A DNA stretch of 64,000 nt. Source: Chlamydomonas reinhardtii (taxonomy: Eukaryota; Chlorophyta; Chlorophyceae; Chlamydomonadales; Chlamydomonadaceae). Below are positions 27,043 to 38,401 of the stretch, piece after piece. The stretch lies in NCBI RefSeq assembly GCF_000002595.2, contig NC_057015.1, positions 4,247,955 to 4,311,954 of the forward strand, given 5' to 3'. Numbering within the stretch: the first letter of the stretch is position 1; every line of letters starts with the position of its first letter. Position numbers and translations under genes: made by a program. A model generated the notes under the pieces. The model was not told the DNA's origin and made no database searches. It was given only the letters and a program-made list of their open reading frames with translations.

Positions 27043-30000
27043 TTAGCGGTAGAAGTAGGCAACAGCAATAACGCAGTACAGCGCAATCAGCTGCACGCCC
27101 AGCAGCCAGTGGCTAGTGGCGTCCGCCGTCACGAAGTTCTGTACGGGCAGAGCAGAACAGCAATGAGGCAATACCAACATCAGGAAAAATGCAACGGCTA
27201 CGCAGGGGGCCACGGCCAGCTCATCAACAAACCCCTCCCACCTTGACGAGTGCTGCCTCCCACTCGTCACCACTGCCTGACCCACCTCCCGCCACACCCA
27301 CTTTCCCCTCCCTCTCAGCTCAACCCCTTCCCCCAGCGCTCCCACTGGCATCGCCGCCACCGCCGCCCGCTCACCGCATGGATGACGCACACTGCCAGCA
27401 CCATGGCGCTGAAGGGCGAGAAGTCCAGGCTGAAGTCGTGGCCGGTGGCCCAGCCCACCACCACCGCGAAGGGGATGGCGAACAGCGCAATCTGGATGGA
27501 CGAGCCCACAGCAACGCCCATGGAGCTGTGCGGCGAATTGGGTTGGGGCGGGGTGGGTCGGAGGGAGCATATCGGTCGGGTACTCAAGTACGTGAAGTGT
27601 CCTACCGCAATGCCGCAAGCCCACCAGCCCGCCAGCTCATCAGCCCGCGAGCCCCAACCAGCCGTCATCCCATCCCAGTTACGGCCAACACTCACAGGTC
27701 CATTTTGTTGCGCATTGCCACGATACAAGCAGTGAGGTGCTCGCACGCGTTACCCGCAATGGGCAGCAAAATCAGGCCTGTAGCACCGGGGCGTTGCAGA
27801 GGTAAGGACGGGAACTCCCGCTTTGGGGGGGAGGGTGCTTTGCCAGCAACGAATGAACGACAGCCAAACAGCAAACAGGTAATGCAACAGGTCAACAGCT
27901 GGACCCCCTAGCCCTCCATCCTGTCAACCTCTCCCGTCCCCCGCCTCCTCACCGATGAAGGTTTCGCTGATGCCGGTGTGAGCCGACACCTCCTCAATGC
28001 TGTCAGTTAGGAATTCGGAACACACGGCCACGATGGCGGTGATAACGGTCAGTGCGCCAATGGAGGTGCCCACAGTCATCATGGGCACGGCGTCGTCGTC
28101 ATCGCCCTTGAACAGCTCGCTGTGCGTCTTCAGCTGGAACGTCAGGTAGCAGGCGTAGCTGCGCGGCCGGGCGGCAGTAGGGAAAGATGAGGAAGGGAGA
28201 GGAGGGCAGCAGGAAGCATAGGACACGCGGCCGAGCAGGGGGAGACGAGGGAAGAGCGGCTGGGAGCAATGGGATTGCGCTGAGCGGCGGTAGGGGCTTG
28301 CACGGGTGGTGTAGTGGAGGCGCAGTGCAGTGGTAACCCGTCCCGTCCCTATAGCTGTAGTTCTTGTCGCTGCCTCTGCTGTAATGCGGCGTCTGCCGCC
28401 AACTCCAGCCCTCTGTGTGGCAGCGCAGAGCTGACTGTGCCATGTCGCGCGCACCAGCTGGCCCCACCTGCCGCTGGAGCGTTACTTCACGCCACGCTCC
28501 TCCGAACTGGGCTGGCTCGGCTGGGCACACGCGGCCGGGCACCCCCGCGCCTCCATGGCTCCATGCTGACTGCCCTAAATCCAGAACCAGCCTGCCGGGA
28601 CATTCCCCCACACCCCCAGGCCCCTCCGGTCCCAACCCTCCAGTGCAGAGCCCAGCGGACGGCTTCTGTATACGCATGCTTTTAAATTCTCATCGACACA
28701 ACACAGCATGTGCATCACAGTAACCAGACCCACCAGATTAGCATAATGACGGCGGTGCCGCGCGACACGTCCAGGATCCAGTCGGCGCGCAGAGCGGGGT
28801 CGGTCACCAGCAGCATGGAGGCGGCCGAGGGGATGGAGATGCCAATGCAGGCCTGCAAGGCGGACGCAAACAACCAATGCCGTCAAGAGTTGTAAGATTG
28901 AGGTGAGGGCCGTATACAGCAGGGGCATGCCACCAGACGTGAGCAGGGGCAAAGGCACCGTGGCGCCGAACAACACCCTGTGTACTGGAAAGTCCTGGGT
29001 GACAGAGACCCGGCAAGACTACTGCGGCGCGTGCCCCTCGAGCGCACACACGCCCCTCAGCGACCTGGCAGCCGGGCGCCTCACCAGCATGAGCAGGGAC
29101 GAGCAGGCGCGGTTGCTCATGGCATTGAAGGTCTGCACGCTGTGGTACATGCCACCCAGCAGGAAGGAGCAGCCTGGGGAGGCAGACAGGCAGGTGGCAG
29201 GCCGCGGGGTGACAGGCGGCGAGATGACGAGGAGACGCGGCCAGGTGGGTACGTGCGCAGGTGAACATGAAAGACACTGGGCCCAGCTGAGGGCGCCGCC
29301 CTGGACCTGCCGGGCTTTGGCTAGCTACTGCTATCAGCACACATCCGGGCTGAGTCCAATCTGCTGCATTCCGTGACCCCAGTCTACCTGTGTCGTGCGG
29401 CTTTCTGGCACCCCCTTCCCTTCCAAGTTAGCATCCTTTCCCTGATCTTGCGGCGCCATATCCCACGAACCTTTACTCCCGCGAAAATTCCAGTAGCGGC
29501 TGCCGGGCACTCACCCATAACCAGCAGCAGGTTGGACAGGATGGAGCCCAGCAGCGAGGCCGCCACCACCGTGAACAGGTTCTTGAACAGCGCGAACAAG
29601 GACACCATGACCTCCACAACGTTGCCTGTGAGGGCGTGAGGCGACGTGAGTGTGGGGGGCGTGTCAGTGGTACAGAGCCATGACGGGACCGTGGCCCTTG
29701 CGCGTGGCGGTTTCCGGCTGAGCTGTGGCGACGGCAAGGCAACACGAGTCAGGCGAGCGGTGGTGCTGTGCGCCCTCTGCCAGATCCCCTGCATACATCG
29801 CGCCTCCCATACCTCACAGATACCAGCTACCTGCAACAAGACGCCGGCTTCCTGCTCCTGACTCTCACGCTCCCGACTGGCACTCACCAAAGGTGGCGTT
29901 GATGAGGCCGCCCACCACGTCGCCGAAGCGCACCGCCAGGTCCTCAGTGATGTCGCCCAGGATAAGTGCCAGCGGGATGAGCGCCAGGAAGTTGAGGGAG

Positions 30001-31017
30001 AAGGTGGCCACCGCGCCCCACTTGAAGTAGGCGCTGGCCCAGCCCAGTGGCGCACACAGCAGCATCAGGTTGATGTAGCTGCTGAAGACAATCTCCTGCG
30101 GAGGGTTTGCACACAAAGCAAAAGCCGGGTGGCGGCGGTTGGAGATGGCTTGGCAAGGCATGGGTGTTGGTTGTGGGAGGGAGAGGCACGACAACGGCGG
30201 CCAGTAGGCCAGGGAAAGGGTGAAGGTGGCGTACAGGAGGGAGCTTGCAGCCGGGGTCAACCATGGTTTGACAGGCATTGCGGCAGGGAGAGCCGCCGCA
30301 GGGACATACACACGCAAGCATGCATGCACCGCCCACACTGCTGTTACTTGGAAATACTAGAGGCGAGGGAGCTCCAGGCCGGCTCGCACCTTCAGGGCCA
30401 TGTAGTCACGCACAAACCACTGTGGTGTCGCAGACGAGGGATGGGGTGGGGGTGGGGGTTAGCCAGTATTCAAGGCGCCCAGTGGCGGTGGGGCGTGCAA
30501 GAACAGCAGGAAACCAATGCGCTGTAGGCTGCCAGAGGAGTGCAACAAGGCAGGCAGAGTTGGCGTACCTTGGGGGCCACGGAGAGGATGGAGCCGCGCG
30601 ACAGGGTGCGGTCGCCAGTGATGGAGTTGCGACCGGACGTGGTGCGTGCACCCGCGCCAGCCGACTGGCGGGCAAAGCCATTACCCTCGACACCTCCATT
30701 CGCAGCTGCAAGCACGAGTCAACCGGCAAAGTCTTAAACCGGCCAGCCGACTTTGGTATGTTACATGCAGCTCGAGTGAATCTCCTGACGGGGCGACGCC
30801 AGTAGTGCCCAAATTACATGATAGAGCACCCGTGATTGCCAAGGTTGACACGGCCAAAGACCGAAAACAGTGTGTTGCGGTGTTGCGGAAAAAGGAGCGC
30901 ACCTCCGAGTAGCGCCTCGTCGTAAGCCTGTTCGTCATTCTCATCAATTGCAGCCTCGAGCCTTGACCTCGCGTCTGCCTTGACAACGCTTATCGCGTTC
31001 TTGCGTTGAGCAGACAT
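27043..31017 (-). CDS. CAX-type cation/H+ exchanger
   Basis: Eleven exons close in phase to 447 residues: 31017-30903, 30705-30569, 30419-30390, 30095-29888, 29625-29515, 29173-29085, 28852-28734, 28158-27953, 27777-27696, 27525-27375, 27138-27043. The cytosolic N-terminus is Ser/Arg-rich (possible regulatory tail). The first inverted half has the c-1 signature GNVVEVMVSLFALFKN..VVAASLLGSILSNLLLVMG. A loop with an acidic cluster FKGDDDDAVPM separates the halves. The second half has the c-2 signature GLILLPIAGNACEHLTACIVA...GVAVGSSIQIALF. These GNxxE helices form the ion site of vacuolar Ca2+/H+ antiporters (VCX1, plant CAX). In alga it would load Ca2+ or other divalent metals into an acidic vacuole or acidocalcisome using the proton gradient. 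Exon 3 is only 30 nt. Substrate choice cannot be read from sequence. Confidence 0.92.
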
Positions 31018-32063
31018 TTCGGTCGCTCTCGGTTTACTCTCTCGTCCCTGCTGTGCCTTGAGCTTTAAGTTACCAGCCGAAGCCGGTCAGCTATGCTACT
31101 GTAGTATCAGCCGAATTACGGCCGCACAAAACGTCGCTGAAAAAGATGGTCGATCACATCCCGACGGAATATTATTCACCCGCGACATGTGACATCGGCG
31201 TTTTGTCAGAATTTTCACGCCTCCTTTAAGCTCGACAGCGTGCTTTGCGGAGTCACACAGTCGCCATGTGCCGGCGCTGGTGTGGAGCTGCCCCCCCGCC
31301 CACCAGACGTGCGCCAACCTTTCCCGATGCTTTCGGGCAGCTTAGGGAGATGAAAACAACGCTGCAAATGTCACTTGCGTACTTAGATACACGCGGGGGG
31401 TGAGAGGTGTTCGTCAGAGTTATGAAGACCATCGGCATCGCTGGCCAGTTTTCAGCCAGCAACGACTGACTGCTCATGAAACGATGAAGGGACGCGCAGA
31501 TGGAATCTTTCGCTAAAAAGGCTAACTGCGGCACACGGGAGTCAGTACTTGGACAGTACTTGGATGCCTAGAAACCGGTAACTGGGAAGAATGTGGTTAG
31601 GGGTTTGAGCCCATGAAATGCCACCAGGATCAAGTCAAGTACATGACAATTATTTGGGTTAGGTGGGAGCAAGGGGCATCTAAGGTTCAGAGGAAGGGCG
31701 CAGGGGGTTAATGGAGGGCGCATCAGGGTATGTTCAGGCAGGGTATGCCACGGCGGCGTGCGGCCGTGCAATTCGTCAATTCATAGCAGCGTACAAACTG
31801 GCCATATGATCGACACAATCTATGCAACGACACTGTATTAATGATCATTGTATCTAGCCGTCCCACTCTGCGAGACTCAATTCTCTTGGGCCGCTAGTCG
31901 TTTTGAAGCTCGCGTGAATCACCGATCTTGTTCAATTCGATAGCAAACATGGCAACGAGGTGACGAGGTGCTAAGGTAGTGCGGTCTGAGGCGGCGACTT
32001 GACAACTTCGTCTCGGGCCGCAATCGGCTTACAGCCCTTCCTTCAGTACAGGCCAATTAAAAA
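31018..32063. promoter_or_regulatory. Divergent intergenic region between CAX and the helical-repeat gene
   Basis: 1046 bp separating two genes transcribed apart, so it must hold both promoters. It is less GC-rich than its neighbours. No gene, repeat family or clear TATA element was recognised. Confidence 0.4.
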
Positions 32064-35000
32064 ATGTCAGCTGCCCGTCTTATCTCGCGGCAAGGCTGGC
32101 AGATGGGGCCTTGCGCTGCAGAGCGGCCGCGGTGGGAAGCCCAGCCGTCGGCGCCGCTAGCCGCGGTGAGCCAGGTGAGTTACGCGACGGCAGGGCGTAT
32201 GCCCATGGCGACCCTCTAACCCTCTGCCTGAATGGGTTTGAGGAAAAGGGAACTCTACCAACCTGGCAATCTGCAATACCTGCGCAGGCACGCTCTCGCG
32301 CCGCTGCTTTACTCGTGGCCCGCGCGGAGGCTGCCAGCAGCGCAGGCACCGCGCCGGTGCGACAGCCGCCGCTGCCCGCGCAGGGAGCGGCGCAGGCCTC
32401 GGCTGGCGCCGCCGCATCTCTAGCCACAGCGTCGGAACTGCTCGGCGCCATCCAGCGCTGCGCTTCGGTGGCTGAGCTGCGCGGGGCGCTGCAGCGGGGC
32501 CAGGCGGCGGGCTGCCTAACCAACGCGCATTGCATCGCCATGCTAGCACGGCTCGTTGCCCTGACACAGGCCCAGACTCAGACGCCCGCTGCCGATAGCG
32601 GCTCGGCAACCGCCGGCGCTTCACCGGCGGCTGCACCGCAGCGGCGCGTGCCGAAGGAGGCACGGCAGCTGGGTCAAGAACTGTGGCGGCGGCTGCAGCC
32701 GCACCGGGCTGCGCTGTCGCCGGCGCTACAGGCGGCCCTTGACCAGGCGCAGGCGGCGCTGCAACTGGGAGAGCAGAGCCAGCGACCGCAGGCACGGCCA
32801 AAGAATATGGCGCAAGGAGCAGGGCAAGTGACTGGGCCGCTGCAAGCACAGGCACCGCGGCAACAGCAGCAGCGGCAGGCGCAGGGGCAGGGCCAGGGGC
32901 AGAGCCAAGTGCAGGAGCTAGGGCAGGGGCATGTGATAAAGCATAAGACGCAGGCTCAAACGGCGCAGCCTGCGGGGAAGACGCACCCTGGACGTCGCGC
33001 AGCAAATGGAGCGGGTTCACGAAGCAGCCCGCCCCAGGCGGCTGCCGCGCCGGCAGCAGCGGCTGCGCACCCCAGCGGTGGCGCCCAGGTCCGGAGCGAG
33101 CAGGCTCAGTATGAACAACAACAAGAGCTAAAGACGCAGGCAGGACCAGGACCAGCTGCGCCGCCGTCTACGCAAACCGCTGACGTGCCAGGTGCAACAG
33201 CTGCAGTTGCAGCAGGTGCAGCCGCGACCATGGCCTCCGCAAGCCCATTGCAGGATGACGCGTCCCCGCTGACAACGGCGCTGCAGCTAGGCTGGCAGGT
33301 GCTGCAACAGCGGCAGCAAGAAGGGCCGCGGCCAGCCTCCAGCTCCGGGGATGGGGGCGTCGCCGTCAGCAGCGTTGACCTGAATGCTCTGGAGGAGACG
33401 CTGCAGACGCAGCCGGCAGCGTCCATGGCGCTGAGTGATATTGCCGAGGTGCTACAGCTGCTGGGCGCGCTGCGGCTGATGCCGCGACACGAGTGGCTGT
33501 GCGGCGCGCGCGACACGCTGCGCGCCGCCGTGATGGAGGCGGAGGCGCAGGTCGCGGAGGCGCGAACGGAGGGCGGGCAGCCGGGTGCCGGCGTGCGGGC
33601 TGTGGCCGAGGGGGCTGAGGTGATGCTGCGGCAGGCCGACCTCAGTGCGCTGTTGGAGGCGGTGGAGGAGTTGATGGCGCTGTGCTGGGAGGCCGACGCC
33701 GGCAGCAGGCACACGCCGCCACAGCCGGCCAGCGGAACCGGAAGCGGTCAGGAGCAGGGCCAGGGCCAGGGCCACGGGCAGGGGCAGGAGCAGGGGGTGG
33801 GGCCGCCGGTCCCACAGGAGTCCGTAGCGGCTGTGGGGGCAGAAGGGCCGCAAGGTGGCGCTTTGGCATGCGAGCAGGCAGTGCACGGCCCTGCGGGCGC
33901 GGCGGTGGCATCTGAGGCCAGCCCCCCTGCCTCACCGGAGCCGGAGACCGCGGCCAGCACCAGCGCGACTGCAAAGGCAGGTGCCAGCAGCGAACCAGCC
34001 GGTGGAATTCTCGGGGCTGCGGCGCACGAGTCGGCGGCCGCACAGCCGCAGCACCAAGAGGAGCCTCTGTGGGAGGAGCCAGCGCCGGAGGAGCCAGTGG
34101 CGGCGTTGCGGCGGCTGCAGGCGCTGATGCAGGCGGCACGGCGGGCCGCCGGTGGCGCTGCCGGGCCGGTGCTGACAGGCTGCCTCGCGGATGACGGTGA
34201 TGACGCGGCGGCAGCACTGAATGACCTGCAGCAGTTGCTGGAGCGGGAGGCTGCGGCGGCGCTGCTGCTGCCTGCGCAGCCACAGCCGCAGCTGCAAGTG
34301 CGGGAGCAGGAGGTGGCTGCGACGGCGCACAAGGCCGTGCGGGCGCCGGCGCTGACGCCGCTGCGCCTGGCGTGCATGCTGGACGCGGCCAGGGCGCTGC
34401 AGCCGCAGCTGTCGGCGGCACTGCTTGCGCCTGCGGCTCGGCTGATGGTCAGCTTAGTCCGGGGTAGTGCCGAAGATGAGCCCGGGGCGGCGGGTACGGG
34501 CCCTGCGCAAGAGCATGTTGCAGCGCTGCTATCCGCGTGTGTCGCGGCGCGCTACGTGCCGCCAGTACACCTGCTGGACAAGCTCGCGGCTCTGGCCTTC
34601 GCCGCTCAACAGCCGTCGCCACAGCAGCGGCGGACAGGCGCGTACGTGCGCGCGCTGCACGAGTGCGGGGCGGGCCTCAGCCGGCTGGGCCACCGCCTTA
34701 ACGCGCAGCGCTTCAGCGCCTGGGCCGACGCCGCGGCGGCGGCGCCGCGCCAGCTGAGCGTCCGGCAGTTGCTACAGCTCATGTCGGCATGCCTGGAGCG
34801 CCGCGCACTCCTCCGCACCGATGCGGCCGCTGCCGGGGCTGCCGCCGGAGGCGGCACCGGCGCGTTGGCTGCGGTAGTGGAGGTGCCGTCGCGGCTGGCG
34901 CAGCTGTCGGCGGCCGAGGCGGCGACGACGGTGGCCGCGTTCGCGGAGCAGCAGGGCGTGCGGCTCAGTGCTGACGGCGCCGCGGCGCTGCTGTGTCACC

Positions 35001-37078
35001 TCACACCGCGCCTGACGCAGCTACAGCCGGGTCAGCTGGCGGTGCTGCTGCCGGCACTGAGCGCCGCCGGCGCGCTCGGCGCCGCGGCCCCGGACGCCGC
35101 CGCCGCGGATGCGTTCCTAGCGGCGCACTCGTCGGCGCTGCTGCCGTCCGCGGAGCTGCTACAGCCTGCGGAGGAGCTGCTGCCGCTGCTGCGCGCCTAC
35201 GCCGGACTGCAGTACCGCCCGCCGCCGCTGCTGCTGCTGGGGCTGGCGCTGGGGCTGGAGGGCGCGCTGGCATCGTCGCCGCTGCCGGCGGTCTTGGCAT
35301 CGCTGCACCTGCTGCTGTGCCGGCTGCGCATGTTGCCCAACGAGGGCCTCGCCACGGCTGTTCGCGACGACCTGCTGCCGCGACTCATGGTCGCCGCCAC
35401 CGCGGCACCATCTCCGGTCGCGCCACAGCAGGGCGCCGCCGCGGGTGCGGCATCCGCCACCTCCGCGGCGCCTTCATCAGGCACTGCGTCGTCCGCGTCA
35501 GCCACGGCGTCGCCGGCCGGCCTGACGACAGCTCAGAAGCTGAAGGCGCTGGATGTGCTGGTGGCGGCGCGCGTGCGGCCGCATCCCGCCCAGCTGGCGG
35601 CGCTGTTGGACGTGGGGATGACGCTGACGGCGACCGGCAGCAGCAGCGGCAGCCGCCTGGCTGGCCTGAGCGGCCGACAGCTGACGCGTCTGCTGTGGCT
35701 GTGCGTGGCCTTCCGCGCGCTCCCCTCCTGGCGCTTTGTGGGCGAGTGGCTTCAGGCGGCGGCGGTGGTGCTGCGACAGGCCGCGGACGCCACGCCCGCG
35801 CCGCCCTCCCACACCACCACCAGTGCCACAACCAGCGACGGCGGTGCTGCTGGCGACCGCAGCGGCAGCGGCAGCGAGAGCACGGGTGGTGTGAGCCCGT
35901 GCTGCCTGGTGCGCATGGGTTGGTGCCTGTCGCAGATGGGCCTGCGGCCGGAGCCGGCCTGGCAGGCGGAGTACCATGCCGCGCTGCTGCCGGTGCTGCC
36001 GGCCCTGGACCTGGAGGCCTTGAGCCTGGCGGCCACGTCGGTGCTGGCGCTGCGCAGCCGGCCCGGGGCCGAGTGGCTTGAGGGCTGGATGCGAGCGGCT
36101 CTGGGGCGCATGGAGGCGCCGGGCGTGGCGGCGGCGGAGCTGGACGGCGCGAGCGCGGCGCGGCTGGTGCACTTCGCGGCGGCAGCGGAGGCGCCCGTCA
36201 CGCGCGACTGGATGCAGGTAGGAACGGGGGTTCGCCGCCCATGGAAGGATGTGATGGGAATGGTTTGGCGACGTGGGAAAAAGCCAAGTATGGCACGAGT
36301 ATGGCGGCTTGCGCGTTTGGGCTCTTCTGCCTCTTGCCTGCGCCTGGCCCAGCCCAACCCGCCTAAACACGGCTATACCCCCCTCCCCTCCCCTGTCGCC
36401 CGGCAGTCCTTCTTCCTGCACACGCTGCACCTAGTGGAGGCCAGCCCAGCCCCACTCGCACCAGCGAGCAGCACCACTACCGCGCCTGGCACCTCTGCTG
36501 GGGCCGCTGGCGCCGCGGCCGGCCGCCGCTCCGCCTTCACCGCCGACCAGTTGGCGCTGACGCTGCGCGGCCTGGCGGCGCTGGGCTACCGCCCGCCGCA
36601 GCCGTGGCTGGAGGCGGCGCTGGAGGCGCTCAGGCGCGCCGCCGCAGCAGCCGTTGCTACTGCCGACAGCGTCAGTGGCAACAGCAGTGGCGGCAGCAGC
36701 AGCAGCCTGAGCCCGGCCTGCTACCCAGTGGCCCTGGCGGCGCTGGGCCGCCTGGCGCCCGACGTGGCGGCGGAGCTGGGGCCGGGCACTGTGGTGGAGA
36801 CGCTGGTGCGGGCGGCGCACGAGCAGCGCGAGCGCTTCAGCGAGCTGGAGCTGACGTGGCTGCTGGAGACGCTGGAGCAGTCGTACAGCGGGTACCGGCT
36901 GCCGCCGGCGGCCGCCGCCAATCTGGCAGCGGTGCTGCGGCGGCGGCAGGCGGGCGACGCGGGGGAGAGCGGCGGTGCTTCTGGCGACCGGGGCGAGGGC
37001 GAGGGCGAGGGGCGGGGCGAGAGCGATGTGGCGGGATCGCTGGCGGATGCTGTCAGCACCGCGTGGCTGGCGTGGTAA
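32064..37078 (+). CDS. Large OPR/FASTK-like helical-repeat protein, probably organellar RNA-binding
   Basis: Three exons, 32064-32174, 32288-36217 and 36407-37078, give 1570 residues. The first exon (MSAARLISRQGWQMG...) has the basic/Ser character of an organelle-targeting peptide. Long Gln/Ala/Gly low-complexity linkers fill residues ~130-700. The C-terminal half holds degenerate ~38-residue helical repeats, for example LLPLLRAYAGLQYRPPPLLL, LTRLLWLCVAFRALPSWRFV, LVRMGWCLSQMGLRPEPAWQ and LALTLRGLAALGYRPPQPWL. The pattern L..L..L..LGxRPPxxWL matches octotricopeptide (OPR) and FASTK-related repeats, which in Chlamydomonas act as gene-specific chloroplast or mitochondrial RNA maturation and translation factors. 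No RAP domain was seen. The second intron (189 bp) is a multiple of three with no stop. Target RNA unknown. Confidence 0.72.
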
Positions 37079-37439
37079 CGATCACGAGGTAGGCAAGGAA
37101 GGGAAGGGCGGCGCTAAGGACAATACGTGGTTGAGGGCAGTGTGGAGGCGTCTTGGGAGGCGTTCACGCAGGAGTGAACGGCAGGTGGTGCGATGAAAGG
37201 TGGGAGAAATAGGGGACGAATCAGCCGCGCTAGAAGCTGCAGCCACCAGCACGATGAACGGGCGTCGCATACTCGGGCACACAGCTGCCTGTCTGACAAA
37301 AGGGCGATGCGCAACTTCTGGGGTGATGTGGATGTGGAAATACTTTGCCACAAACCAGCATTTGTTCAGAAATGCGCCCTGCGCCGTGGCCCGCCCGGCC
37401 AAACCGCCACAGAAGCCTGCACAGTGGCACGAATTTGCG

Positions 37440-37610
37440 AACTTCCCGTGTTTACATGTTGATAGAGGTCACTGAAAGCAGCTCGTTTGACACCATCCTG
37501 GTAGACTAGAGGTGTTAAGGGGGGGTGTACGGCACGGCCGGTCGTCGGTCAGATGGCGGGGCTCCAGGGAGTTTTGCAGGGTGGGGTCTGGAACTCTGGT
37601 TCGTAACATC
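37440..37610 (-). repeat. Dispersed repeat R1, copy 2 (inverted)
   Basis: Reverse complement of 16325-16520 over ~170 bp, including CCGTGTTTACATGTTGATAG, ACACCATCCTGG and GGTGGGGTCTGGAAC. Confidence 0.7.
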
Positions 37611-38077
37611 CCTCTGCGTCAAGTGTGGTATGCAAATGAGCCTAGCTTCGTTGATTGGCCCATATGTAGCCGTGTAGCCGCCCTAGGGTGTCGTATGGTG
37701 CGTATGTGTGGGCCCCTGGCCCCGTACGACTGGTGATACGTCGGCCGCGCGCTGGATGCTGTGTTGGGGCCACGTATCTTCAAATAGGGGCCACTCGAGT
37801 GGTGTGTCGGGGCAGCTTGCAAAGCTGGTGCGGCTGGCGCAGCAGTGGGCAGGTGCAAGGGCAGGTGCCATGCAAGCGGTCGCATCAGGTCACAATCGAG
37901 ACGGAGCAGAGGCAGCAGGAACAATCCCGTTGCGAGGCTGTCGAAAAGTTTACAGCAATCTACTGCAGAGTATTAATCGCGTAAACGAAGTAACGCGCTC
38001 CAACTGTATTTTCGACTTTGTGCACGACGCCAGCGTCGCCTGACCCTTCGCCTACTTCCCTCTTCTTCGACGCCCAC

Positions 38078-38084
38078 TATATAT
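38078..38084 (+). promoter_or_regulatory. TATA-like element upstream of paralogue A
   Basis: TATATAT in an otherwise GC-rich flank, ~320 bp upstream of the ATG at 38402. Would imply a ~290 nt 5' UTR. Weak evidence alone. Confidence 0.35.
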
Positions 38085-38401
38085 CAAGTCATCAAACCAT
38101 ATAAGAGCTACACTAGAAGGCGATTTTGCCTGCACAGCGCGAGCGGCATAACTGCCCGCAACATCGCAATCCATCACCTTCTTTTCTGCGTGGATTTGGT
38201 TTAGCTGGTCGCCTGGAATCCCTCAGTGCGCATCACGATGATATAGCTAAACTGGCGGTGCTTAGTGGGCGTGGGAAGATATCAGAAGGCTGAGCCATCA
38301 CCATCGACCAGTCCATTGACCACACGCCTCGCCACCACCAATCACAAGGCGCTCATTAGCTGGGCACAATGACCTCTCCAACAAGCACATATCGTCCAAT
38401 C

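Larger units (their letters stand above)
37079..38401. other. Intergenic with repeat R1 copy 2 and the promoter of paralogue A
   Basis: No gene supported. Holds R1 (37440-37610) and a TATATAT at 38078-38084, about 320 bp before the ATG of the next gene. Confidence 0.45.

Noticed and set aside
32111-32287. Treating 32111-37078 as one uninterrupted coding frame
   Set aside because: It would start on TTG; an ATG at 32064 with a GTGAGT donor at 32175 and acceptor at 32287 gives an in-phase first exon.
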